64,000 bases of DNA, taken from assembly GCA_964506435.1 (NCBI GenBank), contig CAZDLK010000002.1, forward strand, positions 39,923 through 103,922. The letters are read 5' to 3'. The notes beneath the pieces are model-generated. The model worked only from the letters and a program-made list of their open reading frames with translations. It was not told the origin of the DNA and did no database searches. Positions 34,462 to 42,461 of this stretch are shown piece after piece. The stretch is from JAOZHU01 sp964506435. Its GTDB lineage: Archaea; Thermoproteota; Bathyarchaeia; Bathyarchaeales; Bathycorpusculaceae. Numbering within the stretch: position 1 is the first letter of the stretch; the number at the start of each line of letters is the position of its first letter. Both the position numbers and the translations under genes were made by a program.

Positions 34462-34503
34462 GAATAACGCAAGACTTATACACCGAAAACTAAAGCGTTA
34501 TTC
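34462..34503 (+). promoter_or_regulatory. Inverted repeat across the promoter of the AbrB-like gene
   Basis: Perfect 9-bp arms GAATAACGC (34462-34470) and GCGTTATTC (34495-34503) separated by 24 bp bracket a TATA-like ACTTATAC (34474-34481). The start codon is 16 bp further on. Probably an autoregulatory site of the AbrB-like protein it precedes. Confidence 0.55.
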
Positions 34504-34518
34504 AGAGGCGGAAAAACA

Positions 34519-34986
34519 GTGCCGCAACTTGTGAAGGGCGGAAAGCACGTATATGCTTGGTCAAAAGTAAACAATAACGGAAGAATTGTAATTCCGAATG
34601 AGGCAATAACGGAATACAACTTGTTGACCTGTGATAAAGTGATTTTGATGCCGGGCAGTAAGCGCTCAGGAGGATTTGCGGTGACATCTGTAGAAGCGTT
34701 GAAAAAGTCAGCATTACGCGTTATTTTAGATGGGCACCCTCAACTAGCGGATTTCCAGATAACGGAAGGAACAACAATAGAAATCAAGGGAAGACCCTAT
34801 TGCTGGATCAAAATGAACAAAAATGGAAGCATAACAGTTCCATTGGAAACGTTGAAGAAATATGGAGTAAACCTTGGCGACAAGTTGCTTTCGGTGAGAG
34901 GCAGCGGCGTTGCTCTTGGCTTTATAGTTAAAGGTCCTATAATTGACGAAGCGAAAAAGCATGCTGACATAAAAATGTATGAGTGA
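34519..34986 (+). CDS. Tandem AbrB/SpoVT-like protein
   Basis: A 155-residue protein made of two related halves: KVNNNGRIVIPNEAITEYNL with GDK-like CDKVILMPGS (about 17-50) and KMNKNGSITVPLETLKKYGV with GDKLLSVRGSGVALGF (about 97-135). This is the swapped-hairpin DNA-binding pattern of AbrB-type regulators, here duplicated within one chain. GTG start. A perfect inverted repeat overlaps its promoter. Likely a transcription factor; target genes unknown. Confidence 0.7.
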   Translation: MPQLVKGGKHVYAWSKVNNNGRIVIPNEAITEYNLLTCDKVILMPGSKRSGGFAVTSVEALKKSALRVILDGHPQLADFQITEGTTIEIKGRPYCWIKMNKNGSITVPLETLKKYGVNLGDKLLSVRGSGVALGFIVKGPIIDEAKKHADIKMYE

Positions 34987-35069
34987 AACGAAGTATACTT
35001 TGATACTCTCGTTCCTTCAATCCAGGAGCATGCTTAACTGAATTCTTGGTCAGAGGCAAATGTTGCAGT

Positions 35070-35354
35070 TTATTCGCTGCTTAGTTCATCGACTTCTTTT
35101 TTGCCCTCGTCCAGCTCTTTCTGTTGTTCCTTATCGTTCATCAATAACAACGCTTGAAACTCGCCCACATGCGTTTTTTCTTCTCTCGCTATGTCCAAGA
35201 GAACCCGCTTAATGTTTGCATCACCAGCTAAAGCGGCCATTTGCTCGTAAAGATTCACAGCGTCCAACTCCGCAATGATAGCGGCTCTCAGTATTTCCTT
35301 GTCCACGTTCTCTTTGCTTATTTTTTCAAGGTTTATAGGAATTTTTGATAACAA
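35070..35354 (-). CDS. Small ferritin-like (encapsulated-ferritin/rubrerythrin-like) protein
   Basis: A 94-residue two-helix protein with di-iron ligands in AIIAELDAVNLYEQMA (Glu29, with Tyr36/Glu37) and REEKTHVGEFQ (Glu59, His62). It is half the size of ferritin and therefore should dimerise to build the di-iron centre, as in encapsulin-cargo ferritins. No encapsulin gene is in the window. It lies downstream of the MinD-type ATPases in the same direction (53 bp gap) and may supply or buffer iron for cluster assembly. Confidence 0.8.
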   Translation of the reverse strand: MLSKIPINLEKISKENVDKEILRAAIIAELDAVNLYEQMAALAGDANIKRVLLDIAREEKTHVGEFQALLLMNDKEQQKELDEGKKEVDELSSE

Positions 35355-35407
35355 GTTTGTTCACCTTTTCCGTTGGTTGTAGCATAATTTTTCCATCATT
35401 TAAACAT

Positions 35408-36277
35408 TTATGCCCTACACAGAAAATCAACAATTTTTCTCCACACAGCCTCTATTTCTTTGGCAAATTCGCTCTGCGGCGCGTATTCCATAATTGTTTT
35501 TCCATTAACCATGGCTTCTGTGACTTTAGGGTTGAATGGGATTCTGCCGACAACTTTTACATTGTTTTCATCGCAGAAACTCAGGATTTTCTCAGTGTTA
35601 TCCATGTTCACGTCAAACATGTTTACGCAGACTAAAGGAGCCACACGGAAATGATCCAGCAGTTGCAGCACCCTTTCAAGGTCATGAATACCTGACAAAG
35701 TTGGTTCAGTAACAACTAACCCAGCGTCTACGCCTGCAATCGAAGCTATGACGGGACAGCCGACTCCTGGCGAACCGTCAACAAGAACAAGGTCACTGCC
35801 TTCTTTTTCAGCTAATTTCTTAGCGTTCTGCCTAACCAGAGTAACCAGTTTCCCAGAGTTAGCCTCACCTGGAGACAGCATAGCATGCGCCATAAAACCG
35901 TACTGAGTCTTAGAAATATAGGCACATCCGGAAACGCGTTCAGCCAAAGTTACCGCGTTCGCTGGGCAAACAATGGTGCAGACGCCGCAGCCTTCGCAGG
36001 CGATTGCGTCAACCTTTAAATCGCTGGTTATGGCGTCGAAAACACATTTTTCTCTGCATGTGCCGCATTTGATGCATTTGGCTTCGTTGATAATCGCCAT
36101 TTTTGAACTCTTGAACTGTTGCGTTTCGATTACTTCAGGGTGCAGAAGCATGTGAAGGTCAGGTGCGTCAACGTCGCAGTCTGCAACAACAGCGTTTTTC
36201 GCTAGAACAGCGAAGGAAGCCGTTAGGGTTGTTTTTCCAGTGCCGCCTTTTCCGCTTAAAATCGTCAGCTGCTTCAT
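35408..36277 (-). CDS. MinD/Mrp-type P-loop ATPase with inserted two-[4Fe-4S] ferredoxin domain
   Basis: A 289-residue soluble ATPase: deviant Walker A GKGGTGKTT (about 9-17), then an inserted bacterial-ferredoxin domain with CIKCGTCREKC and CEGCGVCTIVC (about 62-108), then the switch region LVDGSPGVGCPV. These proteins are thought to act in Fe-S cluster assembly or transfer and come in pairs; here the partner gene overlaps its start by ATGA (36274-36277). Confidence 0.88.
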   Translation of the reverse strand: MKQLTILSGKGGTGKTTLTASFAVLAKNAVVADCDVDAPDLHMLLHPEVIETQQFKSSKMAIINEAKCIKCGTCREKCVFDAITSDLKVDAIACEGCGVCTIVCPANAVTLAERVSGCAYISKTQYGFMAHAMLSPGEANSGKLVTLVRQNAKKLAEKEGSDLVLVDGSPGVGCPVIASIAGVDAGLVVTEPTLSGIHDLERVLQLLDHFRVAPLVCVNMFDVNMDNTEKILSFCDENNVKVVGRIPFNPKVTEAMVNGKTIMEYAPQSEFAKEIEAVWRKIVDFLCRA

Positions 36278-37110
36278 GGCTTGGCAACCGCCTTTATTTC
36301 GTCATAAAGCCTCTGGAACTGTTCAGTCCACTCGGGCAGTTCTTTGCTGAAAGGTATTCCACGGGAATAGAGCTCGGCAATCTTTCGCTGGTAGGGAATT
36401 TCCATCAAAACTCGGATGCTCTCTGTCCTGCAGTAATCGTAAACTTTTTTGTCGCCTACGCCTGCGCGGTTAACGACAACGCCGAAGGGAACCGCCATTT
36501 TCCGCAATACTTGAACCGCTATCTGTAAATCGTGTAAACCGAAAGGTGTAGGCTCCGTCACCAAGATACAGAAGTCGCTGCCTCTGACTGTTTCAATAAA
36601 AGGACATGAAGCGCCAGGCGGCGAATCCAAAATAACAGTTCTATCCTTAGCCATCTGCTTTTTGACGGCTTTTATCACTGGAACCGCCATGGGCTTGCCT
36701 ATTTTCAGTTCTCCATAAACAAGCGATAAATCTCCAACTGACCCAAACTTCAAAACGCCGATGCGGTTATTTTCCCAGCTGATTGCGTTTTTCGGGCAAA
36801 CCATGGCGCATCCGCCGCAACTGTGGCATAAATCTGGGAAAACTATGACTTTTTTTGAACCAGAGAATAGGGCGTTATATTGACAGAATTTTGCGCACTC
36901 GCCACAGTGGTCGCATAATTCCTCATTGACAAGCGGAATCAGACTAGTCACAGACTTTGATTTGTACAGCCTTGGGTGCAAAAGCAAATGCGCGTTCGGC
37001 TCTTCAACATCACAGTCTAGAAGTTGAACATTGCCTATGGAAAGAGCCAGATTCACGGCTACGGATGTTTTTCCAGTTCCGCCTTTCCCACTAGCCACAG
37101 ACACAATCAT
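36274..37110 (-). CDS. MinD/Mrp-type P-loop ATPase with ferredoxin domain (partner)
   Basis: A 278-residue paralogue of the downstream protein: Walker A GKGGTGKTS (about 8-16), ferredoxin clusters CDHCGECAKFC and CHSCGGCAMVC (about 66-104), and ILDSPPGASCPF. The paired arrangement suggests a heterodimer. It lies 45 bp after the IscU-like gene in an apparent operon Mrp - NifX - NifX - IscU - MinD - MinD - ferritin-like. Confidence 0.88.
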   Translation of the reverse strand: MIVSVASGKGGTGKTSVAVNLALSIGNVQLLDCDVEEPNAHLLLHPRLYKSKSVTSLIPLVNEELCDHCGECAKFCQYNALFSGSKKVIVFPDLCHSCGGCAMVCPKNAISWENNRIGVLKFGSVGDLSLVYGELKIGKPMAVPVIKAVKKQMAKDRTVILDSPPGASCPFIETVRGSDFCILVTEPTPFGLHDLQIAVQVLRKMAVPFGVVVNRAGVGDKKVYDYCRTESIRVLMEIPYQRKIAELYSRGIPFSKELPEWTEQFQRLYDEIKAVAKP

Positions 37111-37155
37111 TCAATTATCCTTCCAGTAAAAATAGTGAAAAAACATTGGAAACTT

Positions 37156-37548
37156 CTATATTTCTGCGCGCCCCTTCATTTTTTCGTACTCGGCAATTGC
37201 CTTTCGCAGCGTCCTCACAGAAAGCATGGCGCACTCCAGCTTTGACTTCGGTAAACCTCCAAGCTCCGCCAGTATGTCGTCTTCCGTCAACGCCTTTGCT
37301 TGCTTAATAGTTTTGCCCTTCAAAAGTATAGTCATCGCAGATGCTGACGCAGCGGAACCTGGACAGCCTAAATAGTAAAACTTGGCTTCGTCTATGATGT
37401 CTTTTTCGCTGATTTTTAGGTATAGCTTTATGAGGTCGCCGCATGGACCGAGAAATGTCGTGGCAACACTGGGGTTCTCCAGTTTTCCCACGTTAACATT
37501 GTTCACGTACATTTCAATAGCCTTCTCAGAGTACCCTGACTCCTTCAT
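37156..37548 (-). CDS. IscU/NifU-like Fe-S scaffold protein
   Basis: A protein of 130 residues from ATG 37548, with the three scaffold cysteines Cys36 (GPCGD), Cys62 (LGCPGS) and Cys106 (KLECAML) and the Asp after the first. Homology seems to start earlier (KLSKEELTL before the Met), and a perfect GGAGGTGA lies upstream, four bases before an in-frame ACG at 37584; no ATG/GTG/TTG sits there. Translation may thus begin at a near-cognate ACG, giving 12 more residues. Role: assembly of Fe-S clusters for transfer by the neighbouring ATPases. Confidence 0.85.
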   Translation of the reverse strand: MKESGYSEKAIEMYVNNVNVGKLENPSVATTFLGPCGDLIKLYLKISEKDIIDEAKFYYLGCPGSAASASAMTILLKGKTIKQAKALTEDDILAELGGLPKSKLECAMLSVRTLRKAIAEYEKMKGRAEI

Positions 37549-37625
37549 AAGCGTCAGTTCTTCTTTCGACAGTTTCCTCGACGTTCTTTCACCTCCAGAA
37601 TCTGCCTTTCCTCTTAACTTCTGCT

Positions 37626-38000
37626 TTAGTGGTGATGTGCATGCTCGCAGCCTTCGGTTAATTCTTGAAGTTCATGCGCTTTGTAGGCGTTGACTACTTC
37701 GCCGACGGTGTCTGCATTGGCTCTCAACACTGCCACGCCAGCGTTTTGGAAACTAATCAGCCCCCGTGGACCCATACCGTAGACTATGATGGCTGTCGGC
37801 TGATGAACCAGCAGGTTATCATGCGAAAAACCCATTCCGCCTGCGTGCTCACCAACGTTTGGCACAGTTTTAACCTCTGCCACGTTGCCTTTTTCATCAA
37901 AGTCAACAATCGCATAGTAAGGCGCTCTTCCAAAATGCTCTGCTAAACGAGCTTTCAAGCCAGCTTGATCTTCTGCGGGAACAATTACTCTATCTGTCAA
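37626..38000 (-). CDS. NifX/NafY-family protein with His-rich tail
   Basis: A 124-residue NifX-like protein (VIVPAEDQAGLKARLAEHFG, AGGMGFSHDNLL, VYGMGPRGLISFQNAG) ending in a metal-binding-type tail CEHAHHH. TTG start with GGAGGTGA five bases upstream. Second of two adjacent paralogues; the His tail suggests an added metal site. Confidence 0.88.
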   Translation of the reverse strand: MTDRVIVPAEDQAGLKARLAEHFGRAPYYAIVDFDEKGNVAEVKTVPNVGEHAGGMGFSHDNLLVHQPTAIIVYGMGPRGLISFQNAGVAVLRANADTVGEVVNAYKAHELQELTEGCEHAHHH

Positions 38001-38055
38001 TTCTTCACCTCCCTCAATAGCCTTGACTCGTCACTGGATAAATAAGTTAAAGCCC

Positions 38056-38442
38056 TCATGCACGTTCTCCCTGCCCTTTAACCATCCCGAAGTGTCCGCT
38101 AACGGTAGGTGCGCCAGTGCTCTGCAGCTTGCCGCTTTTGTACCCGTCAACGACTTCTTTAACGGTTCCAGACGCACCAGTTACAATCTCTATGCCAGCC
38201 GCCTTCAATGCCCTGAAGGCGTTAGGTCCAACATTCCCAGTTATAACTACTTTAGCGTCTTTGTTTGCTATGGTTTGAGCCGCTTGGATTCCTGCGCCGC
38301 CTATCGCATCTGAAGCAGTATTAGAGATAGCTTCAAACTGCATAGTTTCAGAATCCACAATTACAAAATAGGGGCATCTGCCGAAGCGCGGATCCAACTG
38401 CGCTTCCAAATTGTTTGCTGTTGCGCTTACACATATTTTCAT
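38056..38442 (-). CDS. NifX/NafY-family protein
   Basis: A 128-residue NifX-like protein (CVSATANNLEAQLDPRFGRCPYF; ITGNVGPNAFRALKAAGIEIV, each in part). ATG after GAGGAAGTGA, 17 bp downstream of the Mrp-like gene. Likely binds or carries a metal cluster in the Fe-S island. Confidence 0.88.
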   Translation of the reverse strand: MKICVSATANNLEAQLDPRFGRCPYFVIVDSETMQFEAISNTASDAIGGAGIQAAQTIANKDAKVVITGNVGPNAFRALKAAGIEIVTGASGTVKEVVDGYKSGKLQSTGAPTVSGHFGMVKGQGERA

Positions 38443-38459
38443 TTAATCACTTCCTCGGT

Positions 38460-39380
38460 TTACTGATCTCCCAGAAATTGCTTGATGTTCTGGACAATTT
38501 CTGTGAAAGCTTTGGTTGCGGGCGAGGTCTTGTTTTCAGCTATGAAGGGCAGCCCATTATCTGAGTCGCTGCAGATTTTAGGGTCTATTGGAATGCTGCC
38601 CAAGTATGGAATAGACAGGTCGTCCGCTACCTTTTTTCCGCCGCCCGTGCGGAAAATGTTAATTTTGGCTCCGCAGTCTGGGCATACAAACCCGCTCATG
38701 TTTTCCACTATGCCGATTATGGGCACGCCTATTTGCCTGGCAAAGGTGATTGCTTTTTTGACGACGGCTTGCGAAACTTCAGAAGGCATAGTTACAATAA
38801 CTACGCCATCCATGTCTGGAATCAACTGCATAACGCTTAATGGCTCGTCGCCGGTTCCAGGCGGGAGGTCTATGAATAAATAGTCAAGGTCGCCCCAGGT
38901 CACATCAGATAAGAACTGTTGGATTACTCTCATTTTCAATGGACCGCGCCAAATCACTGGCGCCTCATCGTTTGGAAGCAAAAAGTCCATGGATACAACT
39001 TTTAGGCCCAGTTTGCCAGTAACTGGAAAAAGCAAGCCGCCTGGTCCGCCGATAAGCGTTTGCCCTTTTAGACCCAGCATTTTTGGAATACAGGGTCCAT
39101 GAATATCTGCGTCGAGAACGCCGACTTTGTCTTTGTGTCCTTGTAACGCGAAAGCCATTGCAAGGTTTGCGGTTACGGTGCTTTTGCCTACGCCGCCTTT
39201 GCCGCTGATTACGGCTATTTTGTGTTTAATCTTGCTTAGTTTCAACTTTAGTTTTTGCTCTTGTTCAAATTGTTGCTTTCGTTGGTCGTTGCACCCGTCG
39301 GGTGTGGCGCATGTTTCGCATTTTCCGTCGCATTCCTCGGCAACGTTCGCCTGTTTGGTTGTGCTTTTCACTTTTTTCAC
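38460..39380 (-). CDS. Nbp35/Mrp (ApbC) Fe-S carrier ATPase
   Basis: A 306-residue protein. The N-terminus has four cysteines (Cys17, 21, 24, 30: CDGKCETCATPDGC) like eukaryotic Nbp35, followed by a Walker A GKGGVGKST (60-68), the Mrp signature LFIDLPPGTGD and a CPDCGAK motif that holds the bridging [4Fe-4S] in dimers. It binds and transfers Fe-S clusters. First gene of the leftward island; the promoter region holds a GTTGATAAAATAAAC dyad (39429-39443). Confidence 0.92.
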   Translation of the reverse strand: MKKVKSTTKQANVAEECDGKCETCATPDGCNDQRKQQFEQEQKLKLKLSKIKHKIAVISGKGGVGKSTVTANLAMAFALQGHKDKVGVLDADIHGPCIPKMLGLKGQTLIGGPGGLLFPVTGKLGLKVVSMDFLLPNDEAPVIWRGPLKMRVIQQFLSDVTWGDLDYLFIDLPPGTGDEPLSVMQLIPDMDGVVIVTMPSEVSQAVVKKAITFARQIGVPIIGIVENMSGFVCPDCGAKINIFRTGGGKKVADDLSIPYLGSIPIDPKICSDSDNGLPFIAENKTSPATKAFTEIVQNIKQFLGDQ

Positions 39381-39411
39381 CGCTTAGCGAGAAATCAGTT
39401 TAAGACTTAAA

Positions 39412-39443
39412 TAATATTAATACTTTTTGTTGATAAAATAAAC
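39412..39443 (-). promoter_or_regulatory. AT-rich promoter/dyad before mrp
   Basis: AATATTAATACTTTTTGTT followed by a GTTGATAAAATAAAC near-palindrome (39429-39443). The same 30-bp composite is found at 40762-40792 between metK and lrp. Confidence 0.6.
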
Positions 39444-39516
39444 TTTTTAGCGTTGCCGCATACAAGTGGTTAAGCACAACTCACAAGGTCAACGTCAGTT
39501 TTTTAGCCATTCGGAA

Positions 39517-40698
39517 TCATTCGGAGGCTACTGCGTTTTTGAGTAACTCTGCTTTATCCGTTCTCTCCCAAGCAAAGTCAGGGTCGTCTCTTCCAAAATG
39601 TCCGAACGCAGCTGTTTTTCTGTAGATCGGTCTTCGTAAACTTAAATTGTCGATTATCGCTTTAGGCCGCATGTCAAAGTGCTTCTTAACTAAGTCAAGT
39701 ATTTCTTTATTAGAGATTTTACCTGTGCCAAATGTGTCCAGCATCACTGAGACTGGCTGCGCCAAACCAATTGCGTACGATATTTGTACTTCACATCGGT
39801 CTGCTAAGCCTGCGGCGACAATGTTCTTGGCAATGTACCGTGCCATGTAGCAGCCTGAACGGTCAACTTTCGACGGGTCTTTTCCAGAGAAGCATCCGCC
39901 GCCGTGTCTTCCGACGCCGCCATAAGTGTCTACGATGATTTTGCGTCCAGTTAGGCCAGAATCAGCCAGGGTTCCGCCGATCACGAATCTTCCAGTTCCG
40001 TTAACTACATACTGCGTGTTTTCATCCAGTAATTCTGCGGGTACAACTTTCTTTATTACCTGATTTATGATGTCTTCTCGCAGTTTTTCTCTTGCAATAT
40101 TCGCCGTATGCTGCGCCGCGATCACAACTGTGGTGACCCGCGTGGGTTTTTCGTTAACGTACTCAACCGCAACCTGGGATTTTCCGTCAGGTCTAAGATA
40201 CGGCAGCAAGCCTGTTTTTCTGCATTCTGCTAGCCGCTTAACGAGTTTGTGTGCAAGCAGTATGGGCAGCGGCATCAATTCGGTTGTCTCGTTTGATGCG
40301 TAGCCGAAAACCATTCCTTGGTCTCCGGCGCCTTGTTCGTGGTCGTTGCTTTCATTTACGCCTCTGGCGATGTCTGGAGATTGCTCAGTGAAAGACGTTA
40401 AAACACCGCAAGTTTCGGCGTCCAATCCGTCTTTGGCGTTGTCGAATCCAATTTCTTTTAGTGTTTTGCGGACAATTTTGGGTATGTTCACGTAGCAGGA
40501 AGTTGTGATTTGACCAGTGACAATTATGTTTCCCTGCATCACTAATGTTTCGCAGTCAACCCTTGCGTTAGGGTCTTTGCTGATTATGGCGTCCAGTACG
40601 CTGTCGGATACTTGGTCAGCAACTTTGTCAGGATGCCCCTCAGCCACGGATTCAGAGGAAAAAATATAGTGCCCGTTTTTTAAGTCAGCTCCATCCAT
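39517..40698 (-). CDS. metK: S-adenosylmethionine synthetase, bacterial type
   Basis: A 393-residue MetK: GHPDKVADQVSD (about 17-28), GAGDQGMVFGYA and the phosphate-loop-like region GRHGGGCFSGKDPSKVDRSGCY (in part). It makes S-adenosylmethionine from methionine and ATP. Most archaea carry the divergent archaeal MAT instead, so this points to a bacterial-derived enzyme. Divergent from an Lrp gene with a shared dyad; SAM supply fits the nearby radical-SAM and NrdG enzymes. Confidence 0.93.
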   Translation of the reverse strand: MDGADLKNGHYIFSSESVAEGHPDKVADQVSDSVLDAIISKDPNARVDCETLVMQGNIIVTGQITTSCYVNIPKIVRKTLKEIGFDNAKDGLDAETCGVLTSFTEQSPDIARGVNESNDHEQGAGDQGMVFGYASNETTELMPLPILLAHKLVKRLAECRKTGLLPYLRPDGKSQVAVEYVNEKPTRVTTVVIAAQHTANIAREKLREDIINQVIKKVVPAELLDENTQYVVNGTGRFVIGGTLADSGLTGRKIIVDTYGGVGRHGGGCFSGKDPSKVDRSGCYMARYIAKNIVAAGLADRCEVQISYAIGLAQPVSVMLDTFGTGKISNKEILDLVKKHFDMRPKAIIDNLSLRRPIYRKTAAFGHFGRDDPDFAWERTDKAELLKNAVASE

Positions 40699-40761
40699 GT
40701 GTCTTCACCTTTTTGTTTGGCTTTGCAGTTTAGTTGATTTCGCTAAGTTTAATAGATAAAC

Positions 40762-40792
40762 CTTATTAATACTTTATGTTTATAAAATAAAC
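40762..40792. promoter_or_regulatory. Shared metK/lrp operator
   Basis: CTTATTAATACTTTATGTT leads into the perfect dyad GTTTAT-AAA-ATAAAC (40778-40792), 12 bp before the lrp start and 80 bp before metK. Its position suits autoregulation by the Lrp protein and control of metK. Confidence 0.65.
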
Positions 40793-40803
40793 AGGCGAAC
40801 GGT

Positions 40804-41373
40804 TTGGACGAAGTTGATAAAAAACTAATCGCGCAGCTCCAAGCAGATGGACGCGCAACATTGCAGGAGATGGCTAAAGCCATCGGATTCACAAGCATGG
40901 GCACTAAGAAACGACTTGAAAAACTCATAAAAAACGGCACCGTTAAAGTTTCAGCCTTGGTTAACCCAGAAGCGCTTAAGCTGCACCCAGCAATTGTGAT
41001 GCTGGAAATGGAAAGCGCGGAGGCTATGCAGAAGCTCCTTGAAAGGTTCAAAGATTGCCCGCGGGTAGTGCACATTTTCAAAACGATAGGCGGTTACAAC
41101 CTGATTGCCCTTGTCGTAGCTGAAACCCAAGAAACGCTTGAGAGCATCTCGATGGAGAAATGCTCGCTGAGATGCAGCAAGGGAATACGCAGGTCAGAAT
41201 TCTACCCCATAAGTGACACTTATTTTTCGCCTTTCCTGCTGGTAAGAGAAAACTTGGCGCATAAAGAACGAAAAGTTACGCCATGCAATGTAGACTGCGA
41301 CCCCTGTAAACGATACGAAAGCCAGAAGTGCGTCGGCTGCCCAACAACCATCAACTATAAAGGTTCACTGTAA
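40804..41373 (+). CDS. Lrp/AsnC-family regulator with cysteine-rich tail
   Basis: A 189-residue protein: N-terminal HTH (VDKKLIAQLQADGRATLQEM, about 4-23), a RAM-like ligand-binding domain and a C-terminal CNVDCDPCKRYESQKCVGC motif (about 162-180) that should bind zinc or an Fe-S cluster. TTG start. Lrp proteins sense amino acids such as methionine; adjacency to metK suggests control of methionine/SAM metabolism, with a metal- or redox-sensing addition. Confidence 0.88.
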   Translation: MDEVDKKLIAQLQADGRATLQEMAKAIGFTSMGTKKRLEKLIKNGTVKVSALVNPEALKLHPAIVMLEMESAEAMQKLLERFKDCPRVVHIFKTIGGYNLIALVVAETQETLESISMEKCSLRCSKGIRRSEFYPISDTYFSPFLLVRENLAHKERKVTPCNVDCDPCKRYESQKCVGCPTTINYKGSL

Positions 41374-41374
41374 C

Positions 41375-42376
41375 TTGGAAGCGGCAAAAATGGACACCAT
41401 GGCGACTGAATACGTTGCGCTTTCAGAAGTGGCTGGCGTAGAAATTCTCAGTTTAGTTGATAACTCAGTGGATTTTCTTTCCACAAAAACGAAAGAACAA
41501 GTTAAGCCGTTTAGACAATGGACGCGCGACCGTTACGGTCAAGACTGGTTCAGAACGCGCAGACAACTGCCTCTTGCTGAACATGGCTTTTCCATGCTCA
41601 TTCGTGTTTTCACCGAAGAAAAAACAAGCAGCGTGCTGTTTGATGCTGGCAACAGCCCGAGAGGCGCCGTAAGAAACGCTAGAAGCATGGGCTTGAACCT
41701 TAGCGAAGTGGACCTTGTTGTGCTGTCTCATGGACATTATGACCACATCGGTGGACTGGCAGCAGCACTCAAAGCGATTAACAAGGCTGATTTGCCAATC
41801 ATCGTCCACGAAGACATGTTCCGAGTGAGAGGAACAGTTAATGCTGATGGAACAGTACGGAAATATTCGAAGGTTCTAACCGAAGCGCAGTTAAAATCAT
41901 TCAGAATTGTTAAAACGCGCAAGCCTTTCTTGGTAGCGGATGGCGCGGTTTGTGTAGCAGGAGAAATTCCTCGCAAAACAAGTTTTGAAACAGGTTACAC
42001 CCAGCACAAAGCCTTCACTAACGGCGCGTGGCAGCCTGACCCGTGGATTCGCGACGACCGCGCAATCATAATCAACGTCAAAGGAAAAGGGTTGGTTGTT
42101 GTTTCGGGATGCGCCCACGCAGGCATAATCAACACTGTGCAGTATGCGCAGCAAATCACGGGGATAAAGAGTGTTTACGCTGTAATCGGCGGTTTCCACT
42201 TGGCTGGAAAAGAATACGAAAAGCGAATCCAACCAACTGCTGAAGAACTGAAGCGGATAAATCCCAAGCTAATTGCACCGTCACATTGCACTGGATGGCG
42301 GGCGATGTGCGCGTTTGCGGAAGCCTTTCCTGAAGCTTTTGCATGGGGCAACGTTGGAAATCTCTACAGGTTGTGA
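41375..42376 (+). CDS. Metallo-beta-lactamase-fold enzyme (COG1237 type)
   Basis: About 333 residues with the dinuclear metal motif LSHGHYDHIGGL, a C-terminal GCAHAGIIN and PSHCTGWRA. It resembles the archaeal proteins annotated as 7,8-dihydropterin-6-methyl-4-(ribofuranosyl)aminobenzene 5'-phosphate synthase, linked to methanopterin metabolism. The start may be TTG 41375 (one base after lrp) or ATG 41390. The substrate is not proven by sequence. Confidence 0.85.
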   Translation: MEAAKMDTMATEYVALSEVAGVEILSLVDNSVDFLSTKTKEQVKPFRQWTRDRYGQDWFRTRRQLPLAEHGFSMLIRVFTEEKTSSVLFDAGNSPRGAVRNARSMGLNLSEVDLVVLSHGHYDHIGGLAAALKAINKADLPIIVHEDMFRVRGTVNADGTVRKYSKVLTEAQLKSFRIVKTRKPFLVADGAVCVAGEIPRKTSFETGYTQHKAFTNGAWQPDPWIRDDRAIIINVKGKGLVVVSGCAHAGIINTVQYAQQITGIKSVYAVIGGFHLAGKEYEKRIQPTAEELKRINPKLIAPSHCTGWRAMCAFAEAFPEAFAWGNVGNLYRL

Positions 42377-42461
42377 ATGAAATGACACGGCAAAGTTACC
42401 GCTTGCGTCTGCATGAATGGTTAAATATTCATTATCCTAAAATTAAGCGGAGTCAGATGCA

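Noticed and set aside
32576..38442. NifX-like proteins as evidence for nitrogen fixation
   Set aside because: This family is widespread in archaea without nitrogenase and here sits with Fe-S assembly genes.
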